From Cryobacterium fucosi (GTDB lineage: Bacteria > Actinomycetota > Actinomycetes > Actinomycetales > Microbacteriaceae): a DNA stretch of 36,781 nucleotides. The position numbers were made by a program, and so were the translations under genes. This document shows positions 15,709-25,951 of the stretch, in pieces; within the stretch, counting starts at the first letter, position 1; the number at the start of each line of letters is the position of its first letter. Location: assembly GCF_004403515.1 (NCBI RefSeq), contig NZ_SOHH01000038.1:1-36781 (forward strand). Reading direction: 5' to 3'. Under the pieces are notes generated by a model that saw only the letters and a program-made list of their open reading frames with translations, had not been told where the DNA came from and did not search any database.

Positions 15709-15737
15709 ACTCTAAATGAGTGAGCGCTCACTCACAA
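15709..15737 (-). promoter_or_regulatory. tetR-ABC operon promoter
   Basis: On the minus strand, TTGTGA (-35, 15732-15737) and TAGAGT (-10, 15709-15714) are separated by exactly 17 nt. The ATG of the TetR gene follows the -10 after 6 nt, so the transcript should start on or beside the A of the ATG. Confidence 0.7.
15717..15734. promoter_or_regulatory. TetR-type operator palindrome
   Basis: TGAGTGAGCGCTCACTCA is a perfect 18-nt palindrome lying mainly in the -35/-10 spacer and touching the -35. It is typical of TetR-family operators and is the likely binding site of the adjacent regulator. Confidence 0.8.
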
Positions 15738-15756
15738 GCTTCTGCGCCACGCCCGC

Positions 15757-15845
15757 CCGTCGAATTCGACGGAGATTCTGCCCGAATCGGCCGAAAACCT
15801 GGCTACAGGGCGCGATAACGCCAAAATGTCCGTCGAATTCGACGG
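15757..15845. repeat. Paired 16-nt palindromes
   Basis: CCGTCGAATTCGACGG, a perfect palindrome, occurs at 15757-15772 and again at 15830-15845, with 57 nt between. Short GCCCGC/GCGGGC flanks outside the pair are inverted relative to each other, so the element has two-fold symmetry at a larger scale too. It lies between the tetR promoter and the 3' end of the aldo/keto reductase gene. It could be an operator pair or a small repeat element; I cannot decide. Confidence 0.7.
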
Positions 15846-15878
15846 GAGTAAGTGCGGGCGGCGGCGCGGGGTTGGGGT

Positions 15879-16847
15879 TCAGGTCGGGGCGAACAGGTCG
15901 GAGATCCAGGCGACCTCAACCGCGCTGGGTCGCCAGGCGGTGGCGGCATCCGCGTTCTGCCTGATCTGCTCCGGAGTGGTCGCACCGGCGATGACGCTGG
16001 TCAGTCCGGGCTGCGCGAGCAGCCAGGCGAGCGTGGCCGCGAGCATGGTCACGTCCCGCTCGTCGCACCAGTCCTGGTAGGCCTCCAGCAGATCCCAGGG
16101 CGCGTCCTCCACGAGGTGGCGCCTGAGCATCATGATCCGGCTGTCGGTTGGGCCGCCGTCACGGGAGAACTTGCCGGTGAACAGGCCGTTGTAGAGCGGG
16201 AAGAACGGCAGGAAGCCCAGGCCGTACGCGTTGACGGCGGGCAGCACCTCGTCTTCCGCGTCGCGCACGAGCAGGCTGTATTCGTTCTGAGCGGAGATGA
16301 ACCGCGGATGCGACGCGAGCCTGGCCGTGAACTCGGCCTCGGCCACCTGCCAGCCGGCCAGGTTGGAGTGGCCGATGTAACGGATCTTGCCCTCGCCGAT
16401 CAGGTCGTCGAGGGCGTCGAGCGTCTCCTCGATCGGCGTGTTGGGGTCGGGCTGGTGCAGCTGGTACAGGTCGATCCAGTCCGTCTGCAGGCGCCGGAGC
16501 GACCCCTCCACGGCACGGCGGATGTAGCGGCGGGAGCCCCTCGCGTTCCAGTCCGGCCCGTTCAGGCCGTTCATGTCCATGCCGAACTTGGTGGCGAGCA
16601 CAATCTTGTCCCGGTTGCCGCGCAGCGCGTGCCCCATCAGTGTCTCGCTGAGGCCCCGCTCGGCGCCGTAGATGTCGGCCGTGTCGAACAGGGTGACGCC
16701 CGCCGCGATGGCGGCCTCGATCACCGCGGTGGTGCCGGCCTGATCGGCCGTGGCGGTTCCGGCTCGGCCGAAGTTGTTGCAGCCGAGTCCGATCGTGGAC
16801 ACCATGAGTCCGGACTTGCCGAGTGAGCGGTACTCGATCTCTGCCAT
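15879..16847 (-). CDS. Aldo/keto reductase
   Basis: A 322-residue single-domain NADPH-dependent reductase of the AKR superfamily. The catalytic tetrad is intact: Asp55 and Tyr60 in FDTADIYG, Lys87 in LATKFG and His131 in YQLHQPD. The C-terminal cofactor-binding motif reads VIAGATTPEQIRQN. It belongs to the broad group resembling YghZ and the potassium-channel beta-subunit enzymes, which reduce aldehydes and ketones; the substrate is not evident. ATG 16847 was chosen over the GTG one codon upstream because TAGTCT lies exactly 6 nt before it, the same leaderless spacing seen at other genes here. The gene is divergent from the AlaDH/PNT-like gene. Confidence 0.9.
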   Translation of the reverse strand: MAEIEYRSLGKSGLMVSTIGLGCNNFGRAGTATADQAGTTAVIEAAIAAGVTLFDTADIYGAERGLSETLMGHALRGNRDKIVLATKFGMDMNGLNGPDWNARGSRRYIRRAVEGSLRRLQTDWIDLYQLHQPDPNTPIEETLDALDDLIGEGKIRYIGHSNLAGWQVAEAEFTARLASHPRFISAQNEYSLLVRDAEDEVLPAVNAYGLGFLPFFPLYNGLFTGKFSRDGGPTDSRIMMLRRHLVEDAPWDLLEAYQDWCDERDVTMLAATLAWLLAQPGLTSVIAGATTPEQIRQNADAATAWRPSAVEVAWISDLFAPT

Positions 16848-16853
16848 CACCCC

Positions 16854-16859
16854 AGACTA
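16854..16859 (-). promoter_or_regulatory. Putative -10 element, leaderless
   Basis: Minus-strand TAGTCT is followed by 6 nt and then the ATG of the aldo/keto reductase. No strong -35 is visible. Confidence 0.4.
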
Positions 16860-16904
16860 GGGCCGCACGCCTGTGCTAGACAGGAAACAATCAAAGGGGT
16901 GCCC

Positions 16905-18047
16905 GTGAGTCGACTCACGCTCGGAATAATGTCTCGTTCCGGCAAGCCGAACGAACGTCGGCTGCCCATTCATCCGCAGCACCTGGACCGGATCGACCCC
17001 GCCGTGCGGAAGCAGATCTTCCTCGAGGCAGGCTACGGCGAGCAGTTCGGCGTGCCTGACGCCCACCTCGCGCCGCTGGTGGGCGGGCTGCGCCCGAGGG
17101 AAGAGCTCATCCGGGACTGCGACGTCATCCTCCTGGCCAAGCCGCTGCTGCGGGACGTCGCCGAGCTGCGCGACGGTCAGGTGCTCTGGGGGTGGCCCCA
17201 CTGCGTGCAGGATGCCGCGCTCACCCAGCTCGCGATCGACAAACGACTGACCCTGATCGCGTTCGAGGCAATGAACCACTGGACCGGCGGCGGCGACTTC
17301 CATCTGCACGTGCTGCACAAGAACAACGAGTTGGCCGGCTACTCTTCGGTGCTGCACGCCCTGGCGCTGACCGGCTCGACGGGTGACTACGGCCGCAGGC
17401 TCCGGGCCGCGGTGATCGGCTTCGGCGCGACGGCCAGGGGCGCGGTGACGGCGCTGAACGCCCTCGGAGTCTACGACGTGACGGTGCTGACCAGTCGCGA
17501 CGTCACCGCGGTCAGTTCCCCGATCCACTCCGCCCTGATCGTGCGACTCGAACACGGGTCGAGCCCGCACGAGAACTTCGCCCTCCCCGACGGCGGGCGG
17601 GTGCCCCTGCCCCATTACCTCGCCGGCCATGACATTATCGTCAACTGCGTGCTCCAGGACCCGAACGCCCCGCTCGTCTTCCTGGCCGGCGACGACCTGC
17701 CGCTGATCATGCCCGGCTCCCTGATCATCGACGTCTCCTGCGACTCCGGCATGGGCTTCACCTGGGCGAAGCCCACCTCGTTCGACCACCCGACCTTCCC
17801 GGTCGCCGACAACGTGACCTACTACGCGGTCGACCACAGCCCCTCCTACCTGTGGAACTCCGCCACCTGGGAGATCAGCGAGGCGTTGCTCCCGTACCTG
17901 CCGGAGCTCCTCGGCGGGCCCGCGGCCTGGGACGCGAACGAGACTCTCCGGCGGGCGATCGAGATCCGCGAGGGGGTCATCCAGAACCCCGACATTCTCG
18001 CCTTCCAGCAGCGCTCGGGTGACTACCCGCATCCGCGTCTGGCCTGA
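16905..18047 (+). CDS. AlaDH/PNT-family opine-type dehydrogenase
   Basis: A 380-residue protein related to alanine dehydrogenase/transhydrogenase, closest in appearance to N5-(carboxyethyl)ornithine synthase-type proteins. The N-terminal KPNERRLPIHP matches the family's substrate-side motif. A Rossmann segment AAVIGFGATARGAVTALNAL lies mid-protein, and IIDVSCDSGMGF is a typical C-terminal block. The reaction would be NAD(P)H-dependent formation or oxidation of an amino-acid/keto-acid adduct; the true substrate is not deducible. The GTG at 16905 is preferred over the GTG at 16899 because AAAGGGG (16893-16899) is correctly spaced for it and the protein then begins close to the conserved LTLGI strand. 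Confidence 0.75.
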   Translation: MSRLTLGIMSRSGKPNERRLPIHPQHLDRIDPAVRKQIFLEAGYGEQFGVPDAHLAPLVGGLRPREELIRDCDVILLAKPLLRDVAELRDGQVLWGWPHCVQDAALTQLAIDKRLTLIAFEAMNHWTGGGDFHLHVLHKNNELAGYSSVLHALALTGSTGDYGRRLRAAVIGFGATARGAVTALNALGVYDVTVLTSRDVTAVSSPIHSALIVRLEHGSSPHENFALPDGGRVPLPHYLAGHDIIVNCVLQDPNAPLVFLAGDDLPLIMPGSLIIDVSCDSGMGFTWAKPTSFDHPTFPVADNVTYYAVDHSPSYLWNSATWEISEALLPYLPELLGGPAAWDANETLRRAIEIREGVIQNPDILAFQQRSGDYPHPRLA

Positions 18048-18137
18048 CGCGCCTGCGACGGCCATCCCTCCCCAGGCCAGGCCCGGACGCGTTCACGCCG
18101 TGTCCGAAACCCGCCAGATCAGGGCCGCGCCGCCGAC

Positions 18138-18143
18138 TACAGT
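18138..18143 (+). promoter_or_regulatory. Putative -10 element, leaderless
   Basis: TACAGT is followed by 6 nt and then the ATG of the ogt-like gene. No strong -35 was seen. Confidence 0.4.
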
Positions 18144-18149
18144 CGAGAC

Positions 18150-18725
18150 ATGACCAGCATCGCACCCTCGTTGATTCGTCTGCCCAGCCCGATCGGCCGG
18201 CTCGAACTCACCGCCGATTCGGAGAGCATCCTCTCGCTCTCGATCGAACGCGCCGGCCACCTTCCGCTCGAGCAATCGCCGGAGTCGCCGTCTCCACTGC
18301 TCGAGCGCGCGGCAACCGAGCTCGCGGAGTATTTCGCCGGCACCCGCACCGGCTTCGACCTCCCCATCCGCCTCACCGGCGGCACCGCCTTCCAACGGAG
18401 CGTGTGGCAGGGGCTCGCCGGACTCGGGTTCGGCGAGGTCATCTCCTACGGCGACCTGGGCGCGTCGATCGGACGGCCGGGCTCCGGCCGGGCCATCGGC
18501 GGCGCGGTCGGCGCCAATCCGGTGCCGATCCTGATCGGCTGCCATCGGGTGCTCGCCGCCAACGGGCGGATCACCGGGTACAGTGGCGGCGACGGCATCC
18601 CCACCAAGGCCTGGCTGCTCGACCACGAGGGCATCGAGCACGGGGGAACCGGGCCTGTGGACGCCGGGCCTGTGGAAACCGGGCCTGTGGAAACCGGGCC
18701 TGTGGCCATGGAGCCCGTCGCGTGA
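18150..18725 (+). CDS. ogt: Methylated-DNA-[protein]-cysteine S-methyltransferase
   Basis: A 191-residue suicide repair protein that transfers the methyl group from O6-methylguanine to its own cysteine. The DNA-binding domain is recognisable (FQRSVWQGLAGLGFGEVISY, then IGRPGSGRAIGGAVGANP). The acceptor is Cys131 in ILIGCHRVLAANGR. The family motif is PCHRV, so Gly130 replaces the usual proline. After the domain there is a 25-residue GPV-rich tail encoded by a 15-nt tandem repeat, unusual for the family. The stop overlaps the GTG start of tag by 4 nt, forming a two-gene alkylation-repair operon. The ATG at 18150 is supported by TACAGT 6 nt upstream. Confidence 0.9.
   Translation: MTSIAPSLIRLPSPIGRLELTADSESILSLSIERAGHLPLEQSPESPSPLLERAATELAEYFAGTRTGFDLPIRLTGGTAFQRSVWQGLAGLGFGEVISYGDLGASIGRPGSGRAIGGAVGANPVPILIGCHRVLAANGRITGYSGGDGIPTKAWLLDHEGIEHGGTGPVDAGPVETGPVETGPVAMEPVA
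18651..18710 (+). repeat. 15-nt tandem repeat in the ogt 3' end
   Basis: Four tandem copies of GGGCCTGTGGAAACC and close variants encode GPVDA/GPVET units in the C-terminal tail of the Ogt-like protein. The unit length is a multiple of three, so copy changes stay in frame. Confidence 0.85.
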
Positions 18726-19306
18726 CTGCCTCGGTACCAGTCCCGGCCGTCGTCGACGATGGGCTCCCCCGGTGCGGCTGGGCCGGCTCGGACCCGGAAT
18801 ACCGCCGGTACCACGACGAGGAATGGGGCCGCCCGCTCCGGGACGACCGGCTCCTGTTCGAGAAGCTGTGCCTGGAGGGGTTCCAGGCCGGCCTGTCCTG
18901 GCTCACCATCCTGCGGCGTCGCCCTGCTTTCCGCGCCGCGTTCTTAGACTTCGACGTCGATCGGGTGGCCGCCATGGACGAAACGGATGTCGCCCGTCTC
19001 GTCACCGATGCGAGCATCATCCGTCACCGCGGCAAGATCGAGGCGACCATCGGGAACGCCAGGGTCACCCGGAATCTCGGCGGGAGCCTCGCCGAGCTGA
19101 TCTGGAGTTTTGCGCCAGAGCCCCGCACTGCGCGGCTGTCCGGGCTCGGCGACATCCCCGCGGTGACGCCGGAGTCCACGGCGCTCAGCCGGGAACTGCG
19201 CGCCCGCGGCTACCGTTTCGTCGGGCCGACGACCGTGTACGCGCTGATGCAGTCGGCCGGGCTGGTCGACGACCACGTCGTCGGCTGCCACCGTGCCGCC
19301 GACTGA
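18722..19306 (+). CDS. tag: DNA-3-methyladenine glycosylase I
   Basis: A 194-residue base-excision glycosylase removing 3-methyladenine. CGWAGSDPEYRRYHDEEWG is the family start motif, with zinc ligands Cys18 and His31. The catalytic Glu52 sits in LEGFQAGLSW. The C-terminal DDHVVGCHR provides His185 and Cys189, completing the zinc snap with the same four-residue spacing as the E. coli enzyme. The GTG start at 18722 overlaps the ogt TGA (GTGA), consistent with coupled translation and one alkylation-repair operon. The frame continues upstream through ogt but the coded sequence there is not protein-like. Confidence 0.93.
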   Translation: MTASVPVPAVVDDGLPRCGWAGSDPEYRRYHDEEWGRPLRDDRLLFEKLCLEGFQAGLSWLTILRRRPAFRAAFLDFDVDRVAAMDETDVARLVTDASIIRHRGKIEATIGNARVTRNLGGSLAELIWSFAPEPRTARLSGLGDIPAVTPESTALSRELRARGYRFVGPTTVYALMQSAGLVDDHVVGCHRAAD

Positions 19307-19421
19307 ACTTCGGATCGTCCTCGCTCGGCGCTGAGCGGCCGGCCGCGGCATCCAATGGGCGGCGCGTGCTCGGCCGGCGCGCAGTCGACGGCGCGAGCTC
19401 GGCGGCGCAGTCCTTCGCGAA

Positions 19422-19481
19422 CGCGCCACTTCCGCCGCTACGCACCAGGCGCACCGGCAGCGCGGCGGCGGAATTGGCGCG
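19422..19481. repeat. Imperfect hairpin, first copy
   Basis: CGCGCCACTTCCGCCGCT pairs imperfectly with AGCGCGGCGGCGGAATTGGC further right. The left arm and loop start are nearly identical to the copy at 19575-19632, so this is a decayed duplicate. Confidence 0.65.
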
Positions 19482-19483
19482 GT

Positions 19484-19576
19484 CAGCGGCACCCGTCAGC
19501 GGCACCCGTCAGCGGCACCCGTCAGCATCCGCCCACCCGCGAGGGCACGCGTCAGCATCCGCCCACCCGCGAGGGC
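19484..19576. repeat. Two adjoining tandem repeats
   Basis: CAGCGGCACCCGT is repeated three times exactly (19484-19522). A 30-nt unit beginning CAGCATCCGCCCACCCGC follows (19523-19552), and its first 24 nt are repeated (19553-19576). Confidence 0.85.
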
Positions 19577-19632
19577 GCCACTTCCGCCGCTACGCACCAG
19601 GCACACCTGGAGCGCAGCGGCGGAAGTGGCGC
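19575..19632. terminator. Perfect 17-bp hairpin, possible bidirectional terminator
   Basis: GCGCCACTTCCGCCGCT (19575-19591) is perfectly complementary to 19616-19632, with a 24-nt loop. It lies 9 nt beyond the mdh stop and between convergent genes, so it could end both transcripts. There is no T-tract, and its partial duplicate nearby also fits a REP-like repeat. Confidence 0.55.
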
Positions 19633-19641
19633 GGTCGGCCG

Positions 19642-20659
<1,018 letters not shown>

Positions 20660-20663
<4 letters not shown>

Positions 20664-21430
20664 GCCTGAGACGCGCCGACCAGCTGGTCGACGACCAGGT
20701 CGACTTCCCCGGCCGCCCCGGGGCGCAGTGTGAACCCAGCCGACTCGGCCCAGTCAAGCAGGGCGATCACGCCGTCGAACGACTCTGCGTGCTCGATCAG
20801 GGCGCGGCTGAAGGCACCCTTGGCAGTCTTGTTGAAATGGTTGAGCGCCCGGGTGCGGCCGTCGGATGCCTGGGTGACGACCCGCAGGAAGAGGGAGTCC
20901 GCCCGCACCGGGGCGGGCCCGAGGGCCGCGTAGCCGGCCGAGCGGAGGTCCAGCAGGAGCCCGTCTGTTCCGCGCAGGGCCTTCTCGACCGGGCCGCTCC
21001 AGTGCTTCTTCAGGGGGAGGTCCGGCAGCCGGGAATCGTGGGACAGCCGGTAGGCCGGGATCAGGTCGAGCGCGCCGACCGGGCCGAAGAGCGCGGAGTG
21101 CACCCGCACGTGCTCACCGGCCCAGGCACGCCCGGCCGAGGTCAGGGTCGCGGCGTCGAGGGCGTCGTAGAGCACGCCGGTGTAGCGGTCCAGCACCGGC
21201 ATCGTCGCCGACGTCGCCAGGGTGCGGTTGCGACCGATCTCCCCAGCCTGGGTGCGGCCGAGCTTGAGGGCGGCCATCATGGCATCCGGATGCTTGGCCA
21301 GACCCACCAGCGCACGCACCAGTACCCGCCGGCTGGAGTGCAACGACGGGTACGTGAGGGTGCGCAGGTCAAGCGGTTCGCCGGTGCCGCCGAGACGCTT
21401 GGTCTCGGACGGCGGCAGCAGGACTAGCAA
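20660..21430 (-). CDS. yaaA: YaaA-family peroxide-stress protein (DUF328)
   Basis: A 256-residue protein of the YaaA/DUF328 family. The N-terminal LLPPSETKR is the family hallmark. RVHSALFGPVGALDLIPAYR and LNHFNKTAKGAFSRAL are further conserved blocks. In E. coli YaaA limits intracellular iron and oxidative DNA damage under peroxide stress; the biochemical activity is not settled here. The only reasonable start is TTG 21430, four nt after the atpC stop, which makes it the likely last gene of the ATP synthase operon. The frame extends upstream through atpC but not as a plausible protein. Confidence 0.85.
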
Positions 21431-21434
21431 TCGG

Positions 21435-21698
21435 TTAGACGAGCCCCGCCTTGCGGGCGACGATGGTGACCAGGTTGTTGGCCACCGAGAGGAATCCGTC
21501 CGCCGCCTCGGCGACGATCTTCTTCCCGTCGGGCAGGGTGAGGCGAACCTCACCGCTGGCCAGGATCGCGAGCATCGGCTCGTGACCGGCGAGGATGCCG
21601 ATCTCGCCTTCCACGGTGCGGGCAACGACCATGGTTGCCTCGCCGGACCAGACTTCCTGGTCCGCCGAGACGACGCTGACGTTGAGGGCCGCAGCCAT
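21435..21698 (-). CDS. atpC: F1Fo ATP synthase epsilon subunit, short form
   Basis: An 87-residue subunit containing only the N-terminal beta-sandwich (LNVSVVSADQEVWSGEA, then GEIGILAGHEPMLAIL). E. coli epsilon has about 139 residues and ends in a two-helix domain that can insert into F1 and inhibit ATP hydrolysis. That domain is absent here: the gene stops right after the sandwich. The protein sits on the central stalk with gamma. The ATG at 21698 lies 2 nt after the atpD stop, and AAGGAGA upstream overlaps the end of atpD. Another ATG 11 codons earlier lies inside atpD and is not preferred. Confidence 0.93.
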   Translation of the reverse strand: MAAALNVSVVSADQEVWSGEATMVVARTVEGEIGILAGHEPMLAILASGEVRLTLPDGKKIVAEAADGFLSVANNLVTIVARKAGLV

Positions 21699-21700
21699 GG

Positions 21701-23182
<1,482 letters not shown>

Positions 23183-24085
23183 TTAGTTCTTGGCGGATGA
23201 GAGCGCGTCGGCTCCACCCACGATCTCGGAAATCTGCGAGGTGATCTCGGCCTGCCTGGCGTTGTTCGACAACCGGGTGAAGTCCTTGATGAGCTTGTCC
23301 GCGTTGTCGGAGGCCGACTGCATGGCCTTCTGACGTGCGGCGTGCTCTGCGGCGGCCGACTGCAGCATGGAGTTGAAGATTCGGCTCTCGATGTAGACGG
23401 GCAGCAGCGCGTCGAGCACCGTTTCCACGTCGGGTTCGAACTCGTACAACGGCAGAATCTGCCTTTCACCGGGTTCTTCGACTCCTTCGACGACCTCGAG
23501 CGGCAGCAGGCGCACGACCTGGGGGGTCTGGGTGACCATGCTCACGAAGCGGTTGAAGACCACGTGGATCTCATCGACTCCGCCGTCGTCGGCGTCCCGG
23601 AGGAATGCCTCGAGCAGGGCGTCGCTGATCTCGCGAGCCGTCTCGAACTGCGGCTGGTCTGTGGAACCGGTCCAGACCCGTTCGGACGGGCGCCGACGGA
23701 AGTTGAAGTACGCCGCCGCCTTTCGTCCGACCAGGAAGTAGACGACATCCTTGCCCTGGGCCCGCAGAAGCTGGGTCAGGGACTCGGCCTCACGCAGCGC
23801 CTGGGAGCTGAACGCACCCGCGAGGCCACGGTCGGACGTGAAGATGACAACCGCGGCCCGTTCGATCTTTTCCGGCTCCGTGGTGAGCACGTGCGCGACA
23901 TTCGAATACGTCGCGACGGCCGACACCGCCTGGGTGATCGACCGGGCGAACGGGGTCGACGCCGCAACGCGCGCCTTGGCCTTCTGGATGCGCGAGGCGG
24001 AGATCAACTCCATGGCCCGAGTGATCTTCTTGGTCGTCTGGGCAGCCTTGATCTTCTGCCGGTAGACCCGAAGTTGCGCTCCCAT
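23183..24085 (-). CDS. atpG: F1Fo ATP synthase gamma subunit
   Basis: A 300-residue rotor subunit. The N-terminal helix starts [20 protein letters not shown] and the C-terminal helix includes [20 protein letters not shown]; together they form the coiled coil turning inside the alpha/beta head. ATG 24085 is preceded by AGGAGA. The frame runs on upstream into the repeat cluster, where it codes for repetitive [11 protein letters not shown] sequence that is not part of gamma. The 141-nt gap to atpA, unusually wide for this operon, holds that repeat. Confidence 0.97.
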   Translation of the reverse strand: MGAQLRVYRQKIKAAQTTKKITRAMELISASRIQKAKARVAASTPFARSITQAVSAVATYSNVAHVLTTEPEKIERAAVVIFTSDRGLAGAFSSQALREAESLTQLLRAQGKDVVYFLVGRKAAAYFNFRRRPSERVWTGSTDQPQFETAREISDALLEAFLRDADDGGVDEIHVVFNRFVSMVTQTPQVVRLLPLEVVEGVEEPGERQILPLYEFEPDVETVLDALLPVYIESRIFNSMLQSAAAEHAARQKAMQSASDNADKLIKDFTRLSNNARQAEITSQISEIVGGADALSSAKN

Positions 24086-24116
24086 GTGTCTCCTGTGCTT
24101 CCTTGTCAGTGTTGTC

Positions 24117-24226
24117 GGTGGTGGAGCCTGTCGAGACCCGGTGGTCGAGCCTGTCGAGACCCGGTGGTCGAGCCTGCGGCGTGGTTTCGACAGGCTCAAC
24201 CACCGGTGGTCGAGCCTGTCGAGACC
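24117..24226. repeat. REP-like cluster inside the atp operon
   Basis: Copies of TGGTCGAGCCTGTCGAGACC occur at 24119-24138 (one change), 24142-24161 and 24207-24226. A partial copy starts at 24165. An inverted copy, GGTTTCGACAGGCTCAACCA, lies at 24183-24202 and can pair with its neighbours. The cluster directly abuts the atpA stop codon (24227-24229) and ends about 30 nt before atpG. It is the same family as 500-667. Confidence 0.88.
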
Positions 24227-25864
24227 TTAGCGCCGGTGCTTCACGATCTTTTCCTGGTTGACGTCTTCGGCGGCGATCGCCACGAACTCTTCCTTGCCGA
24301 CCGAGGCGAGCGGCTTGCCCTCGCCGGTCTGGAATTCACGCTTGAACTTGTCGACCTCGAGCTCGAGGGTCGCGATGGTGGCGTCGTCGAGCACATTCGT
24401 CTCGCGCAGCGTCTTGAGGACGTCGGTGCCGCGGCCGAGGTGGTCGAGCAGACCGCGCTCGAACCGGAGCACGTCTTCCACGGGGACCTCGTCGAACTTG
24501 CCGTTGGTGCCGGCCCAGATCGAGACGACCTGGTCCTCGACCGGGTACGGCGAGTACTGCGGCTGCTTGAGCAGCTCGGTCAGCCGGGCGCCACGGGCGA
24601 GCTGGCGACGGCTGGTCGCGTCGAGGTCGGAGGCGAACATCGCAAAGGCCTCGAGCGACCGGTACTGCGCCAGCTCGAGCTTCAGGGTTCCGGAGACCTT
24701 CTTGATCGACTTCACCTGGGCGTCGCCGCCGACTCGCGAGACCGAGATACCCACGTCGACCGCGGGGCGCTGGTTGGAGTTGAAGAGGTCGGACTGCAGG
24801 AAGATCTGGCCGTCCGTGATCGAGATCACGTTGGTCGGGATGTACGCGGAGACGTCGTTGGCCTTGGTCTCGATGATCGGCAGGCCGGTCATCGATCCGG
24901 CGCCGAGCTCGTCGGAGAGCTTGGCACAACGCTCGAGCAGGCGGGAGTGCAGGTAGAACACGTCGCCGGGGTAGGCCTCGCGTCCCGGCGGGCGGCGCAG
25001 CAGCAGCGACACGGCACGGTAGGCCTCGGCCTGCTTGGACAGGTCGTCAAAGATGATGAGGACGTGCTTGCCGGCGTACATCCAGTGCTGGCCGATGGCC
25101 GAACCGGTGTACGGGGCGAGGTACTTGAAGCCGGCCGGGTCGGAGGCCGGGGACGCGACGATGGTCGTGTACTCCATGACTCCGGCGTCCTCGAGCGCAC
25201 CCTTGACGGCGGCGATCGTGGAGCCCTTCTGACCGATGGCGACGTAGATGCAGCGCACCTGCTTGTTCACGTCGCCGGAGGCCCAGTTGGCCTTCTGGTT
25301 GATGATGGTGTCGATCGCGATGGCGGTCTTGCCGGTCTGGCGGTCACCGATGATCAGCTGGCGCTGGCCGCGGCCGATCGGGATCATGGCGTCGATGGCC
25401 TTGATGCCGGTCTGCATCGGCTCGTGAACGGACTTGCGGCTCATGACGCCGGGAGCCTGCAGTTCGAGGGCGCGGCGGCCTTCGGTCTCGATCGGGCCGA
25501 GGCCGTCGATCGGGGCGCCGAGCGGGTCGACGACACGGCCGAGATAGCCGTCACCGACGGGCACGGACAGCACCTCGCCGGTGCGGTGCACCTCCATGCC
25601 CTCCACGATGCCGGCGAACTCGCCGAGCACGACGACGCCGATCTCGTCTTCGTCGAGGTTCTGGGCCAGGCCCAGGGTGCCGTCGGCGAACTTGATGAGC
25701 TCGTTCGCCATCACGCTGGGAAGACCCTCGACGTGGGCGATGCCGTCGCCCGCCGTGGTGACGTAGCCGACCTCGGTGGTTGCGGTCTTGCTCGGCTCGT
25801 AGGACTTGACGAAGTCCTGGAGAGCGTCGCGGATCTCATCGGGGCTGATCGTTAGTTCTGCCAT
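24227..25864 (-). CDS. atpA: F1Fo ATP synthase alpha subunit
   Basis: A 545-residue regulatory/nucleotide-binding subunit of F1. The P-loop is GDRQTGKT (173-180), and the block [20 protein letters not shown] is strongly conserved. The C-terminus ends in a basic VKHRR after a ~30-residue extension typical of actinobacteria. Two adjacent ATGs exist; 25864 is preferred because AGGGA lies 5 nt upstream, against only 2 nt for 25867. An 84-nt gap separates it from atpH. Confidence 0.98.
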   Translation of the reverse strand: MAELTISPDEIRDALQDFVKSYEPSKTATTEVGYVTTAGDGIAHVEGLPSVMANELIKFADGTLGLAQNLDEDEIGVVVLGEFAGIVEGMEVHRTGEVLSVPVGDGYLGRVVDPLGAPIDGLGPIETEGRRALELQAPGVMSRKSVHEPMQTGIKAIDAMIPIGRGQRQLIIGDRQTGKTAIAIDTIINQKANWASGDVNKQVRCIYVAIGQKGSTIAAVKGALEDAGVMEYTTIVASPASDPAGFKYLAPYTGSAIGQHWMYAGKHVLIIFDDLSKQAEAYRAVSLLLRRPPGREAYPGDVFYLHSRLLERCAKLSDELGAGSMTGLPIIETKANDVSAYIPTNVISITDGQIFLQSDLFNSNQRPAVDVGISVSRVGGDAQVKSIKKVSGTLKLELAQYRSLEAFAMFASDLDATSRRQLARGARLTELLKQPQYSPYPVEDQVVSIWAGTNGKFDEVPVEDVLRFERGLLDHLGRGTDVLKTLRETNVLDDATIATLELEVDKFKREFQTGEGKPLASVGKEEFVAIAAEDVNQEKIVKHRR

Positions 25865-25951
25865 CATCTTCCCTTTCCCGTACGGGGTGTACAGGTTCTG
25901 TCTGAAACGAAACGTTGCCGCTTCGAGGTTGTCGTTCCGGTTGACCGTAGG

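Larger units (their letters stand above)
19307..19641. other. Repeat-rich spacer between tag and mdh
   Basis: This 335-nt gap between convergent genes holds no protein-like frame. It contains two related hairpins (19422-19481 and 19575-19632) flanking tandem repeats (19484-19576), listed separately. Confidence 0.7.

Noticed and set aside
24117-24226. CRISPR array
   Set aside because: The copies are partly inverted, the spacing is 3-20 nt rather than ~30-40 nt, and no cas gene is present.
23342-25855. Long plus-strand frame opposite atpG and atpA
   Set aside because: It is an antisense shadow of two unambiguous ATP synthase genes and is low in complexity (Gly/Val/Asp/Arg/His).
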